A stretch of 34,077 nt of DNA from JASEHD01 sp964471945. Lineage in GTDB: Bacteria > Bacteroidota > Ignavibacteria > UBA10030 > SZUA-254. The stretch covers positions 1 through 34,077 of the forward strand of contig CAYYIJ010000015.1 in NCBI GenBank assembly GCA_964471945.1, given 5' to 3'. The translations under genes were made by a program, and so were the position numbers. The stretch's first letter is position 1; every line of letters starts with the position of its first letter. Shown here in pieces: positions 14,114-23,186 of the stretch. The notes below the pieces were generated by a model. The model made no database searches and had not been told where the DNA came from. It saw only the letters and a list, made by a program, of their open reading frames with translations.

Positions 14114-15763
14114 TTAAATTCCTTTGGAGATATTTGAATACCTCCGACTAAACACCTTTTTGAAAACCTCAACCGCAACTATAAAACCCAAAACGATTAA
14201 TGCAGATGCAATTACAGCAAGCACGATATTGTTCTCAGGAATATACTGCCATGCAAGCTGATAGATAAGCGCGGCTTCTGTTGTTATTAACATGAATATT
14301 GCAGGGATTAAAGTAAATTTTCTCGGTCGCTTATAACCAAACCAGTATGCAGTAGCTACAAACAATGCAAGTGCTGCAACCAATTGATTTGATGCACCGA
14401 AGATGGGCCAAATAATTTTCCAATTATTCCCCAATGTTAAAAAATAAGCAAGAATAAGGCCCGCACCGGCAGCGAAGAATCTATTTGTAAAAATTCTAAC
14501 CTTAGTACCAATTGATTCTTGAACTATATATCGAGCCAAGCGAACTGTTGTATCCAATGTAGTAAGGATGAAGGCATTAAGCATCAAAACACCGAATGAA
14601 ATACCCATGAATAACGGAACACCGAGTGTGTTTAATACTTTTCCCAATGCTGTTCCGAATGTTATATTGGTGCTTTGCTTCAGGAGGTCTTGAAAAACAT
14701 AACCACTCAAATCTTTAGTAGGTGCCTGCCCCCAAAAAAGTACGCCCCCCATCAACATTACAACTAAGAGTGCAAGTGCACCCTCTGTCAACATCCCGCC
14801 GAATGCAATTTTTTTTCCATCGGATTCTTTATAAAGCTGCTTTGCAGATGTTCCACTTCCCACCAACGAATGGAATCCAGATATGGCGCCGCAAGCAACC
14901 GTGATAAACAAGATGGGCCACAAAGGACCGTTGCCGCTCTGGAATGAAATGAATGCTGGTGCGTTAATTGTTGGGTTGGTTATAAAAAGTCCGATGAAAC
15001 CGAGCACCAAACCTGCAAGAAGCAAATACATCGAGAGATAGTCTCGGGGTTGAAGCAATACCCAAACTGGAATTGTTGCAGCAACGAATGCATATACAAT
15101 ACAAAAGATCAACCAAAAATCATACGCTGCAGGAATTGGATAATAATCACCGATGATTATAAACAAAAATATTATAACTATAGCAATGATTGTCGAGATT
15201 AATAGATTCGCCCCTCTGCGATACACTAACCAGCCAAAAACAATTGCTAATACCATCAATCCAACTGTCGGTATGACGATTTCTGGTTTTTGTTCTAATG
15301 TTTGGGCAGTTAAAACGGCAAAAACAGCTTGAACAAGAGAGAGTGCCAGCCAAACGAATGATGCGAAAATCCATCGTGCAGTTTTTGAAATACTCCGCTC
15401 TGCAATATCGGTAATGGACACTCCTTTACTACGAACCGATGCCATCATCGTTGTGTAATCGTGAACGGCACCCATGAATACCGTCCCGAGTAAAATCCAA
15501 ATAAGAGTCGGCACCCAGCCAAAGAGTGAGAATGCAAGTATTGGACCTACGATTGGCCCTGCGCCAGCTATCGATGAAAAGTGATGACCGAAGAGAATCG
15601 ATGTTTTTGTGGGAACGTAATCTAAAGTATCGTTGAGTTCGTGAGCGGGAGTACAATTAGTATCCGACGGTTGAACAACTTTTCGTTCAATCTTTTTCCC
15701 GTACCATTTATAAGCAATGATTAGCCAGGCGATACCAAGGAGAGCAATTAAAGAAGCATTCAT
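14114..15763 (-). CDS. Carbon starvation protein CstA family transporter
   Basis: 549 residues, the short form of the CstA family (E. coli CstA is about 700). Members are inner-membrane transporters of peptides or pyruvate, used in nutrient limitation. The sequence is a run of roughly fifteen hydrophobic helices. It holds the family signatures HHFSSIAGAGPIVGPILA, GAVHDYTTMMASVRSKG and FHSLVGSGTSAKQL, and a late FGASNQLVAALAL. It stands alone on the - strand, 160 bases from yraN. The leader has no Shine-Dalgarno site but carries three GTCATNN heptads on the + strand at 15792-15812. A small ORF follows downstream. Confidence 0.93.
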   Translation of the reverse strand: MNASLIALLGIAWLIIAYKWYGKKIERKVVQPSDTNCTPAHELNDTLDYVPTKTSILFGHHFSSIAGAGPIVGPILAFSLFGWVPTLIWILLGTVFMGAVHDYTTMMASVRSKGVSITDIAERSISKTARWIFASFVWLALSLVQAVFAVLTAQTLEQKPEIVIPTVGLMVLAIVFGWLVYRRGANLLISTIIAIVIIFLFIIIGDYYPIPAAYDFWLIFCIVYAFVAATIPVWVLLQPRDYLSMYLLLAGLVLGFIGLFITNPTINAPAFISFQSGNGPLWPILFITVACGAISGFHSLVGSGTSAKQLYKESDGKKIAFGGMLTEGALALLVVMLMGGVLFWGQAPTKDLSGYVFQDLLKQSTNITFGTALGKVLNTLGVPLFMGISFGVLMLNAFILTTLDTTVRLARYIVQESIGTKVRIFTNRFFAAGAGLILAYFLTLGNNWKIIWPIFGASNQLVAALALFVATAYWFGYKRPRKFTLIPAIFMLITTEAALIYQLAWQYIPENNIVLAVIASALIVLGFIVAVEVFKKVFSRRYSNISKGI

Positions 15764-15791
15764 ATAGATTTATATTTGTTCTTATTTATTA

Positions 15792-15812
15792 GTCATTTGT
15801 CATAGGTCATTA
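15792..15812. repeat. Three tandem heptads in the cstA leader
   Basis: GTCATTT, GTCATAG and GTCATTA stand head to tail with a constant GTCAT core, 29 to 49 bases upstream of the cstA ATG. They may be a short heptanucleotide repeat of the kind that varies in length, or repeated binding half-sites. Confidence 0.5.
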
Positions 15813-15849
15813 GGGCACCTTTAAAAACCAAAGGCAAATAAAAAATATA

Positions 15850-15870
15850 ACCACTGAGTGTCTTAGTGGT
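15850..15870 (-). terminator. Intrinsic terminator at the end of the envelope operon
   Basis: ACCACTGAG (15850-15858) pairs along nine positions, one of them G-T, with CTTAGTGGT (15862-15870) around a three-base loop. On the - strand it is followed by TTATATTTTTT, fitting termination 55 bases past the yraN stop. A T5 tract on the other side means it could also act on + strand transcripts. Confidence 0.55.
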
Positions 15871-15924
15871 GAGTTTTTAGAGGTTCCCATTCGAAACTGA
15901 GTCGGCTTTTAAATTTTGTATTGA

Positions 15925-16278
15925 TTAGAACGCATCAATTATGTGTCGGATTTCTGTTTTCTTATATTGATAGTCAATCGCTATCACATCGAATCTGCAT
16001 TCTTGGTCATCTATGTTATTTTCAAATAGATAGCCATCTGCCGTTGATCTAATCTTTTCACGCTTGCGAGGAGTAATAGCATCTTCTGGTTCGCCGAATT
16101 CTTTCGAGCGTCGTGCTTTTACTTCAACGAATACGAGTACGTTACCATCTTCAGTAATTATATCTATCTCACCATGCTCGAAACGATAATTCCGTTGAAG
16201 GATACGATAACCTTTTTTCACTAAATAATCAACCGCAATATTTTCGCCGATTTTTCCTTTTTTAGTTTTGCTAATCAT
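15925..16278 (-). CDS. YraN family (UPF0102) nuclease-fold protein
   Basis: 117 residues, full length. It has a PD-(D/E)XK-like core: GEIDIITEDGNVLVFVEVKARR gives the acidic residues and the ExK motif, with EDAITPRKREKI after it. A DNA-processing role is suspected for the family from its fold and from its frequent place beside rnhB, but no activity is settled. It overlaps rnhB by eight bases and is the last gene of the long - strand run. Confidence 0.93.
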   Translation of the reverse strand: MISKTKKGKIGENIAVDYLVKKGYRILQRNYRFEHGEIDIITEDGNVLVFVEVKARRSKEFGEPEDAITPRKREKIRSTADGYLFENNIDDQECRFDVIAIDYQYKKTEIRHIIDAF

Positions 16279-16885
16279 TCTTTACAGCTATTGAAATCGG
16301 CATTCTAAAACTTTTTCGATGGATTTCACACAACCCGTATTTTTGAATTGCATAGAGATGTTCCTTCGTGCAGTATCCTTTATGTTTTATAAATCCATAT
16401 TGAGGAAACTGTTCATTGTACGCTTTCATCAATCGGTCGCGCGTAACTTTGGCAATAATCGAAGCAGCAGCAATCGAAAAACATTTCGAATCACCATTGA
16501 TAATTTTTGTAAAAGATATATTTGCACCGGGAAAATGAGGTCCATCGATTAACAAATGGTCCGGCTTATGCTTTAACTTGCAAATCGCCTCGTGCATTGA
16601 GCGAAATGTAGCATTGAGAATATTTATTTTATCAATAACGACGTGATCAACTATTCCAACACCAAGGCACAATGCCTCGTCGTGGATTATATTAAACAAT
16701 CTTTCCCTTTCTTTTTCAGATATCACTTTCGAATCATTAATTCCATTTATCATGATATTCGAGGGAAAAATAACTGCTGCCGAAACTACGGGTCCTGCAA
16801 GTGGCCCCCTTCCTGCCTCATCCACGCCAGCGATGTATCGTTTTCCTTTATTCCAATATTCCATTTCGTAATCAAGGTTAATCAT
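16271..16885 (-). CDS. rnhB: Ribonuclease HII
   Basis: 204 residues. It removes ribonucleotides from DNA and cleaves RNA-DNA hybrids. The N-terminal motif IAGVDEAGRGPLAGPVV supplies the catalytic Asp22-Glu23, and LLIDGPHFPG and SIAAASIIAKVTRDRLM hold the later Asp and the family signature. The final part, FPQYGFIKHKGYCTKEH, is also conserved. It lies 41 bases after the Omp85 gene and overlaps yraN. Confidence 0.96.
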   Translation of the reverse strand: MINLDYEMEYWNKGKRYIAGVDEAGRGPLAGPVVSAAVIFPSNIMINGINDSKVISEKERERLFNIIHDEALCLGVGIVDHVVIDKINILNATFRSMHEAICKLKHKPDHLLIDGPHFPGANISFTKIINGDSKCFSIAAASIIAKVTRDRLMKAYNEQFPQYGFIKHKGYCTKEHLYAIQKYGLCEIHRKSFRMPISIAVKND

Positions 16886-16926
16886 AATTACAACTCTACG
16901 CTTTATGCTTTCCGCTCTCGGCTGTC

Positions 16927-18642
16927 CTAAAATTCATTTATCAATCCAATATGAATTTTACCCTGCAAAAATGAATCACCTTCACCGTAAGCTAAATTTA
17001 AACCTAAATTCCCGATTGCTGTTTCCATTCGCAGTCCAAATCCATAACCATACTTGAAATGCTGAGTTGATGAAACATTCCTTTTATCATCTGCTGGTAT
17101 GTAATAATAGCCTGTATCGAAAAACCCAAAAGCGAATGATCGTCGTGTCATCAAAAAACGATATTCTAAGTTTGTCCATATTACACGAGAGCTAAAAAAT
17201 TGATTCTCACGATAGCCTCGCAGTGTGTTTGTACCACCAAAACGAAATAGGTCGCCAAGATCTATCCGATTGCTAGAAAGATTTTTTCCATGCATCCCTA
17301 TTGCAAGAACTTGTCTTTGAAACGTCAGGATATAAAAATCGATATCGAGATTTAAACGCTGCTCGGTCGTACTCTGGCTTGAAATCCTTTTTCTCCCAAG
17401 TCGATATCCACTTTGGTAATTAATACCACCGGTTGGGCTAATAATATCATCACGAGTATCATACTGAATTTCAAACCCGGTAAACATCGTTTGGCTTTTT
17501 GAGATAAAACTTATATTACCTGATGGAATAACATTTTCCTGCTCAAAAAGATGTCCAATGATGAACGATTCTGATAGCATGAACTCTGCCTTAGCTCCAT
17601 AACCGCGCTTTACATATATCGTATCTTGCCGTCGCTGATTAAATTTACCGCTAAGATTCACGGGAAGATCGAATACCCAGGGCTCAACATATTGTAAGCC
17701 GATCTCTTGTGAATTTCTTCCATTCCGTAGCCAACGAACATTAAATTTTCGAGCCGTTCCAAAAAGATTTCGCATCGAGACATTCACCAAGCCCGAAACG
17801 ATGCCCCTTTCCTCTGGTGAACGAGGAGGAGCATATCCAACAACTCCATCGAATGTATTAGTATTTCCTTCTTGAACGCGAATTCGTAGTCCTCCTCCAT
17901 TTTCACTTATGAATAGCTCTGGTTTCTCTATGTGTGAAAATATGGTCAAACGATTCAACAATATTGGAATTCTAGCCACTTTGTCATGATTATACAATTC
18001 ATTCAGCTTCAAACGTGTTTCTCGAAGTATAACACGATCACACGTTACCTTGTTGCCAGAAACCCGGATTTCATTTATTGTAACTTTTCGACCTTCGTCA
18101 ATCACAATATCGATATACAACTTCATCTTACCATCTTTTTCGTATGCATGTATATTTTGAATTTCGACATTTACAAAAGGATATCCATTCCTTTCATAAA
18201 GCGATAAAATTCGATCTATTCCGTGTTCGAGATTTTTCGGAATAAGAAAATCATTATTTTTAATATCCAGCAGTTGCAAAAGTTCGTGTTCAGAATAAAC
18301 TTTATTCCCAAATAACTTCACGTCACCGAGAGTAAATTGATCACCTTCATCTACGTTTAATATTACATTTACACTAAGACTATCAGGGGTAAAATCGAGA
18401 GAATCTATTCGAATAGATGAGAAATAATATCCGCGCTGATGATAGATATTATTAATTGATACTAAGTCGCGCGATAGTTGAATTTGGGAATATATTGAAC
18501 CTGGTTTTAAAATCATGAAATTTAATAATTCGAGCGAACTTAAAGCGGTATTACCAAAGAAACTTATCGACTTGATACGAGGCTTTTCAGCGGCATAAAG
18601 CAAACCAGTGAACATTATAAGACTCATAACAAATCGAAGCAT
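16927..18642 (-). CDS. Omp85-superfamily outer-membrane protein with three POTRA domains (BamA/TamA-like)
   Basis: About 571 residues. A signal peptide (to about LLYA-A) is followed by three POTRA repeats, each beginning with a strand and a GN turn: IKSISFFGNTALSS, LGDVKLFGNKVYSE and INEIRVSGNKVTCD. A 16-strand-type barrel follows, with the late FRFGGTNTLRGYRE motif of the family and a terminal phenylalanine that fits Bam recognition. Three POTRA domains resemble TamA more than the five of BamA, so a specialised assembly or translocation role is more likely than general barrel insertion. The start is taken as ATG at 18640-18642, nine bases after the GWxTD stop; a TTG three codons upstream would abut that stop. 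It is transcribed together with the GWxTD gene. Confidence 0.88.
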   Translation of the reverse strand: MLRFVMSLIMFTGLLYAAEKPRIKSISFFGNTALSSLELLNFMILKPGSIYSQIQLSRDLVSINNIYHQRGYYFSSIRIDSLDFTPDSLSVNVILNVDEGDQFTLGDVKLFGNKVYSEHELLQLLDIKNNDFLIPKNLEHGIDRILSLYERNGYPFVNVEIQNIHAYEKDGKMKLYIDIVIDEGRKVTINEIRVSGNKVTCDRVILRETRLKLNELYNHDKVARIPILLNRLTIFSHIEKPELFISENGGGLRIRVQEGNTNTFDGVVGYAPPRSPEERGIVSGLVNVSMRNLFGTARKFNVRWLRNGRNSQEIGLQYVEPWVFDLPVNLSGKFNQRRQDTIYVKRGYGAKAEFMLSESFIIGHLFEQENVIPSGNISFISKSQTMFTGFEIQYDTRDDIISPTGGINYQSGYRLGRKRISSQSTTEQRLNLDIDFYILTFQRQVLAIGMHGKNLSSNRIDLGDLFRFGGTNTLRGYRENQFFSSRVIWTNLEYRFLMTRRSFAFGFFDTGYYYIPADDKRNVSSTQHFKYGYGFGLRMETAIGNLGLNLAYGEGDSFLQGKIHIGLINEF

Positions 18643-18651
18643 GAGATTCAA

Positions 18652-19953
18652 TTAACGAGGGGGTATTCGATATAAATCCCAAATTGGGTTTTGAAGTCTA
18701 TAGTCTCCGAATCCAGTTGCATCAACAAAAATGAACTCCCGATTGATCTCATAATACGTCCAGACCTCATAAGGTCTCGAATCGATATTAAATGGATGAC
18801 GATCTATATTACTTGGCGAACCGAAGATAATGTAAATCATTCCCATATCGGTTTTCCAGCCAGCGATATAATGGCTAAAGTGTTTATTTGCATACGCAAC
18901 GCGCGAATAATATTCTTCCATTAATTCATTCCGCTCTGTTCTTTGAGTAGGGTCTTTCTTTCTCCAAAATTCCTGATACATTTCACGTTTCTTTTCTGGC
19001 GGTGCATTACGCATTTCGTCAAATTTCTTTCTATCTGCGATATACTGAAGTTGTTCAATTGCTTCATCTAAATCAAAAACTGAAACCGGCATACCACGCC
19101 ATCGAATTATGAAACTACGCGACGAAGAAGCGGTATGTTTTGCTTCTTCCGCACTCTTGTCGGTATCTTTAATGTTTCCTGTGATTTGCAATAAGTAATC
19201 GCCTGCAATTAGTTTTGTAGTTATTATTTTATGGAAACAGGATTGTTTCTTATTCCCGACTTGAAATAGAAAAGAATCCCTCTGAACAATATCATCTTTC
19301 ATATTATGTATATTTATTAAAAAAGAGGCAGTATCGGAAATATTACTATATACTTCAAAAAAAAGATAGAAGGTGTCTCGCAGATTACCCACATTCCCTG
19401 AGATATTCGGGAATATAATCATCTTACCAGAATCAACTCTTATATTACTTACTAACATTATATCGCTCAAAGCGAATGATTGATCATAAAATTTTCTTAC
19501 CTGAATCTTTCTTTTTTGCCTTGATAATTTATTCGTTTCGTTATCCCTTACTTGAACTACGACATAGTGCAGTCCCGGTGTTAACAGAAAAGAACGCTGA
19601 TTTAAATTACTTGTGGTCTTGGAAATTGTTTGCTCGTAATCTTTTACCTCAAGTTTTTCCGTCCACCATTTTTCTTCGACTAACGTCTCAATAGAATTGT
19701 AAATGCTCAAACTAACTTCATACGAAGCACGGAACATATTTCCCTTTTTGGTAAAATTAACGGCTTCATACGGGACCTCTATATAAATATCGATCCGGGT
19801 AACCCCTAATTCACCCGAATCATAACATAACACATCAAAATAGAACTGTGGCAGATCTGGTAACTCGACCGGGGAAAAATCAATTTGCGAGTTTAGGGTT
19901 ACTTGAAAGCAGACGCATAAAACGATAATCAAGAAAAAATAATGAATTTTCAT
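18652..19953 (-). CDS. GWxTD domain-containing protein
   Basis: 433 residues with a signal peptide (residues ~1-22). The N-terminal half is probably beta-rich with repeated immunoglobulin-like stretches. The C-terminal part holds the domain's hallmark GWKTDMGMIYIIFGSP, and then PYEVWTYY and FIFVDATGFGDYRL. The preceding EFWRKKDPTQRTERNELMEEYYSRV segment is also typical. GWxTD proteins are common in Chlorobi, Ignavibacteria, Acidobacteria and related groups; their function is unknown. It overlaps rimO by four bases and directly precedes the Omp85 barrel, which suggests it works in the periplasm or at the outer membrane with that partner. Confidence 0.9.
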   Translation of the reverse strand: MKIHYFFLIIVLCVCFQVTLNSQIDFSPVELPDLPQFYFDVLCYDSGELGVTRIDIYIEVPYEAVNFTKKGNMFRASYEVSLSIYNSIETLVEEKWWTEKLEVKDYEQTISKTTSNLNQRSFLLTPGLHYVVVQVRDNETNKLSRQKRKIQVRKFYDQSFALSDIMLVSNIRVDSGKMIIFPNISGNVGNLRDTFYLFFEVYSNISDTASFLINIHNMKDDIVQRDSFLFQVGNKKQSCFHKIITTKLIAGDYLLQITGNIKDTDKSAEEAKHTASSSRSFIIRWRGMPVSVFDLDEAIEQLQYIADRKKFDEMRNAPPEKKREMYQEFWRKKDPTQRTERNELMEEYYSRVAYANKHFSHYIAGWKTDMGMIYIIFGSPSNIDRHPFNIDSRPYEVWTYYEINREFIFVDATGFGDYRLQNPIWDLYRIPPR

Positions 19954-21257
19954 CTTTCTCTGCCTTTGTTATATATACCGAACAAATCGTAAGCATCGGC
20001 ATCATAAATCTCAATCGGATAGAATTCACCGATACTCAGTTGAGGGGTGCCCTCAATCGAGACTTCATTATCAATCTCTGGAGCATCATACTCTGTTCTT
20101 CCTACAGCGGCATTTTCATTTTTTTGATCGATAATTATTCTTATCGTTTTTCCAATTATTTGTTGATTCTTTTGAAAAGAAATTTCACGTTGAGTTTCCA
20201 GAATTTGTTTTTGTCGAGTTTCTTTGACTGAATTAGGAATCGGATCGCCAAGTAAATATGCGGCCGTATCCTCCTCTTGAGAATATGTAAACACACCGAG
20301 ACGATCAAACTGCACTTCTTTTATGAATGTTAACAGTTCTTCAAATTCTTTTTCACCCTCATTAGGATAACCAACTATAAGCGTTGTACGCAAAGCAATA
20401 TTGGGAACACTGTCCCGGATTTTTTTTATGAGATCGAAAATTTCCTTAGAAGATGAACTTCTCTTCATAGAGGTTAGTATAGAATCAGAGATATGCTGTA
20501 ACGGTATATCCAGATAACGGCAAATCTTTGGATTCTCTTTAAAACGATCCAGAACATCGAGCGGAAATCCATGTGGAAAAGCATACATCAATCTTATCCA
20601 TTCAATTCCTTCAATCTCTGAAAGTTGATCGATCAGCGGAGCAAGCATCCTTTTACCATACAGGTCCAATCCGTAGTAAGTAGTATCTTGTGCTATTAAG
20701 ATAAGCTCTTTCACTCCTCTGCAAGAGAGATATTTCGCTTCTTTTACAATCTGTTCGATCGGTTTACTAAAATGTTTACCACGAATTATCGGGATAGAAC
20801 AAAACGAGCAAGGTCGATCACATCCCTCTGAAATTTTTAGATACGAATAGTGAGAAGGTGTTGTGAGTTTTCGTTCACCGAGCAGTTCATATTTTAAATT
20901 AATTCCGAATTCTTTAAGAACAAGTTCTAACTTATTAGTTCCGATGTAGACATCAACTTCAGGAATTTCTTTGATCAGTTCTTTAGAGTATCTTTCTGAA
21001 AGACATCCCATCACAATCAATTTCTTAATTCTACCCTCTTTTTTTAAACTGGCAGCATGTAGGATCGTATCAAGAGACTCCTGTTTTGCGCTCTGGATAA
21101 ATCCGCAAGTATTAATAATCGTAACCTCGGATTTATCTGAATTTTCAATAAATTCAAATTCTTGTTCTTCTAACTGTCGCATTAAAACTTCCGAGTCGAC
21201 CACATTCTTCGAGCAACCGAGTGTGATTAGATTAATTTTTCTCTTCTTTTTAATCAT
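19950..21257 (-). CDS. rimO: Ribosomal protein S12 methylthiotransferase RimO
   Basis: 435 residues. It adds a methylthio group to Asp88 of ribosomal protein S12. The N-terminal MTTase domain has NLITLGCSKNVVDSEVL, with cluster cysteines 15, 51 and 85; LGCSKN is the RimO rather than MiaB form. The radical-SAM cluster is Cys146, Cys150 and Cys153 in CDRPCSFC. A C-terminal TRAM domain (GRTEYDAPEIDNEV) binds the substrate. The stop overlaps the GWxTD start by four bases, and cdsA ends one base upstream of its start. Confidence 0.96.
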   Translation of the reverse strand: MIKKKRKINLITLGCSKNVVDSEVLMRQLEEQEFEFIENSDKSEVTIINTCGFIQSAKQESLDTILHAASLKKEGRIKKLIVMGCLSERYSKELIKEIPEVDVYIGTNKLELVLKEFGINLKYELLGERKLTTPSHYSYLKISEGCDRPCSFCSIPIIRGKHFSKPIEQIVKEAKYLSCRGVKELILIAQDTTYYGLDLYGKRMLAPLIDQLSEIEGIEWIRLMYAFPHGFPLDVLDRFKENPKICRYLDIPLQHISDSILTSMKRSSSSKEIFDLIKKIRDSVPNIALRTTLIVGYPNEGEKEFEELLTFIKEVQFDRLGVFTYSQEEDTAAYLLGDPIPNSVKETRQKQILETQREISFQKNQQIIGKTIRIIIDQKNENAAVGRTEYDAPEIDNEVSIEGTPQLSIGEFYPIEIYDADAYDLFGIYNKGRER

Positions 21258-21258
21258 T

Positions 21259-22206
21259 TTAACTGAACAATATAAAATCTAAATAAAGATACACAATCGG
21301 TGAAACTAAAAGCAAACTATCAAAACGATCGAGGACGCCACCATGTCCGGGTATTAAGTTGGAAGAATTTTTTACACCAGCATCACGCTTTAGCAACGAC
21401 TCTATCAGGTCTCCGAACTGACCAAAAATCCCGACAATAATTCCAAGTACAATCGCACTTCCAATAGAAAGATATGACAAGATCAACACCTTCGTTGCTA
21501 CAGCACCCATCACTGCAAAAAGAAATCCACCGATCGCACCTTCCCAGCTTTTATGCGGACTCACACGCGGAAATAATTTATGTTTTCCAAAAGCGCCGCC
21601 AATATAAAAAGCAGCAGTATCACAAATCCATATCATTGCAAGAATTGATATAACCGTGTAGCCGCCCCACCGATATACTTGATTGATAATTTCCGGATTA
21701 GTATAACAATCTGGACTCTGAAAATAACGTCCCATTGGAAAATCGAAAGGTACAAATAGTTCACGCAGTCCGACGAACGTACCAAAAAATAATGAGATGT
21801 AAAGAATTCCAAAAAGCGTAGTGGACACATTTAATATTGCAGAGCCGTTGTTTCTAAAAAGTTCGATTAATTTAAATATAACAACAACGACTATGATCGA
21901 AATTATCAGAAGCTGTGATTGAGACGGAAAAGAGATTGATATCCCGTAGGTTTCAAATAAACCAACGGTAAAATCCCGCAACTTGCCATGATAAAAAGTT
22001 AAGTTCACTATAATACCAGCAACAACACCGACCGTTATCAGGGGTTTCGCCCCTTTTCGTTCAGCAACTTTGTAAAACTCTATCAACGCAATTGATGAAA
22101 TCAAAATGATAAAACTTAAAAATAAAATCCCCCCTTCTATACAAGTAAAAAAAATAATCGGGATAGCAATTGCAGCGGTTATTATCCGACGAAGATGATT
22201 GCTCAT
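21259..22206 (-). CDS. cdsA: Phosphatidate cytidylyltransferase
   Basis: 315 residues, a multi-pass membrane enzyme that makes CDP-diacylglycerol from phosphatidate and CTP, supplying PssA and other phospholipid branches. The family signature is clear: SPHKSWEGAIGGF, GQFGDLIESLLKRDAGVKNS and PGHGGVLDRFDSLL. A middle loop (~residues 130-190) is longer than in short homologues. It lies 26 bases after the CPBP protease gene and one base before rimO. Confidence 0.95.
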   Translation of the reverse strand: MSNHLRRIITAAIAIPIIFFTCIEGGILFLSFIILISSIALIEFYKVAERKGAKPLITVGVVAGIIVNLTFYHGKLRDFTVGLFETYGISISFPSQSQLLIISIIVVVVIFKLIELFRNNGSAILNVSTTLFGILYISLFFGTFVGLRELFVPFDFPMGRYFQSPDCYTNPEIINQVYRWGGYTVISILAMIWICDTAAFYIGGAFGKHKLFPRVSPHKSWEGAIGGFLFAVMGAVATKVLILSYLSIGSAIVLGIIVGIFGQFGDLIESLLKRDAGVKNSSNLIPGHGGVLDRFDSLLLVSPIVYLYLDFILFS

Positions 22207-22232
22207 ATGAATATTTGAAATAAAATTGATTT

Positions 22233-23186
22233 CTAATTTGATGTTTGAAGAATTATTTTGCTCTGCATTGGTTTTGTTATTTTTATAAAATACAATATCG
22301 ATAAAAGGAAAATTATCCCAAAGAACCAGAATAAGAGTATGAGACTACTTAAATTCATCTCCGAAGCGTTTCCGCCTATCACATAATCATTTTTGAAATT
22401 AAAGAACATACTAATACAAGCAATAAAATTGTTATAAAAATGCGCACCGATAGCAACCCAAATACTGCCTGATCGCATTGTAATATAACCGAGATAAATA
22501 CCGATAACAACTAAAGGTATAAATGAGAAGGGATTCAAATGGTATGCGCCAAAAATAATTCCCGTAATAATCACCCCGCGCATAGGTGTTAAACTTTTTT
22601 CGATACTTCTTTGAACCAAACCGCGAAATAATATCTCTTCGCTAATAGCAGGTATTAACGCCACGATAAAGATTACCCCAAATAATTCAGGTAACGAAGT
22701 CGAAGCAACAATCAATTTATACAATTCTTCAAATAGTTGTTTAAACTTATCCATCATTGATTGAAGCTTTTCAGGAAGTGGGAGTCTTTCTTGAAATATT
22801 AAATATATCTGAAGCATCTGCTGCAGTGAAAAAATACCGACCATAGGTACAATAAATGTTTGAAAAGTCGGTAATTTCCAACGAATATATTCTCTGGGAG
22901 TGATAGATGCAAAACGCACGAGTAAAAGCGTGGGTATTAAAATAAAAACTATTTGTGATATCCCCGTAGCAAGGCGGAAGCCTTCGATATTTTCAATTGT
23001 TGGTTTTAATCCAAATAAAAGTAATATCAGCACCCCACCTACGATCTGATAAAGGACGAAGATAATCATCAAAGAAATTAAGGCAAAGTATATCGGAGGT
23101 ATACCGTGGCGTTCGATGAAAGCCAGTTGGGGAGTAATTATTTGGGGGGCTGGTTGTCCGATTGAAGAATATTTTTCTTCCATCAT
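22233..23186 (-). CDS. CPBP-family intramembrane metalloprotease
   Basis: 317 residues, mostly hydrophobic helices. The three motifs of the family (Rce1/CAAX-protease-like, 'abortive infection' in old annotations) are present: SEEILFRGL with the EExxxR glutamates, FGAYHLNPF with a catalytic His, and the late GAHFYNNF with a second His. They would bind the metal within the membrane. Substrates are unknown. It starts with two ATGs, the first overlapping the stop of the deoxyhypusine-synthase-like gene by four bases. Despite the old family name, nothing here points to phage defence. Confidence 0.9.
   Translation of the reverse strand: MMEEKYSSIGQPAPQIITPQLAFIERHGIPPIYFALISLMIIFVLYQIVGGVLILLLFGLKPTIENIEGFRLATGISQIVFILIPTLLLVRFASITPREYIRWKLPTFQTFIVPMVGIFSLQQMLQIYLIFQERLPLPEKLQSMMDKFKQLFEELYKLIVASTSLPELFGVIFIVALIPAISEEILFRGLVQRSIEKSLTPMRGVIITGIIFGAYHLNPFSFIPLVVIGIYLGYITMRSGSIWVAIGAHFYNNFIACISMFFNFKNDYVIGGNASEMNLSSLILLFWFFGIIFLLSILYFIKITKPMQSKIILQTSN

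Noticed and set aside
22233..23186. CPBP ('abortive infection') gene as evidence of phage defence
   Set aside because: The old name comes from a few lactococcal relatives; here the gene lies in an envelope operon without any defence genes.
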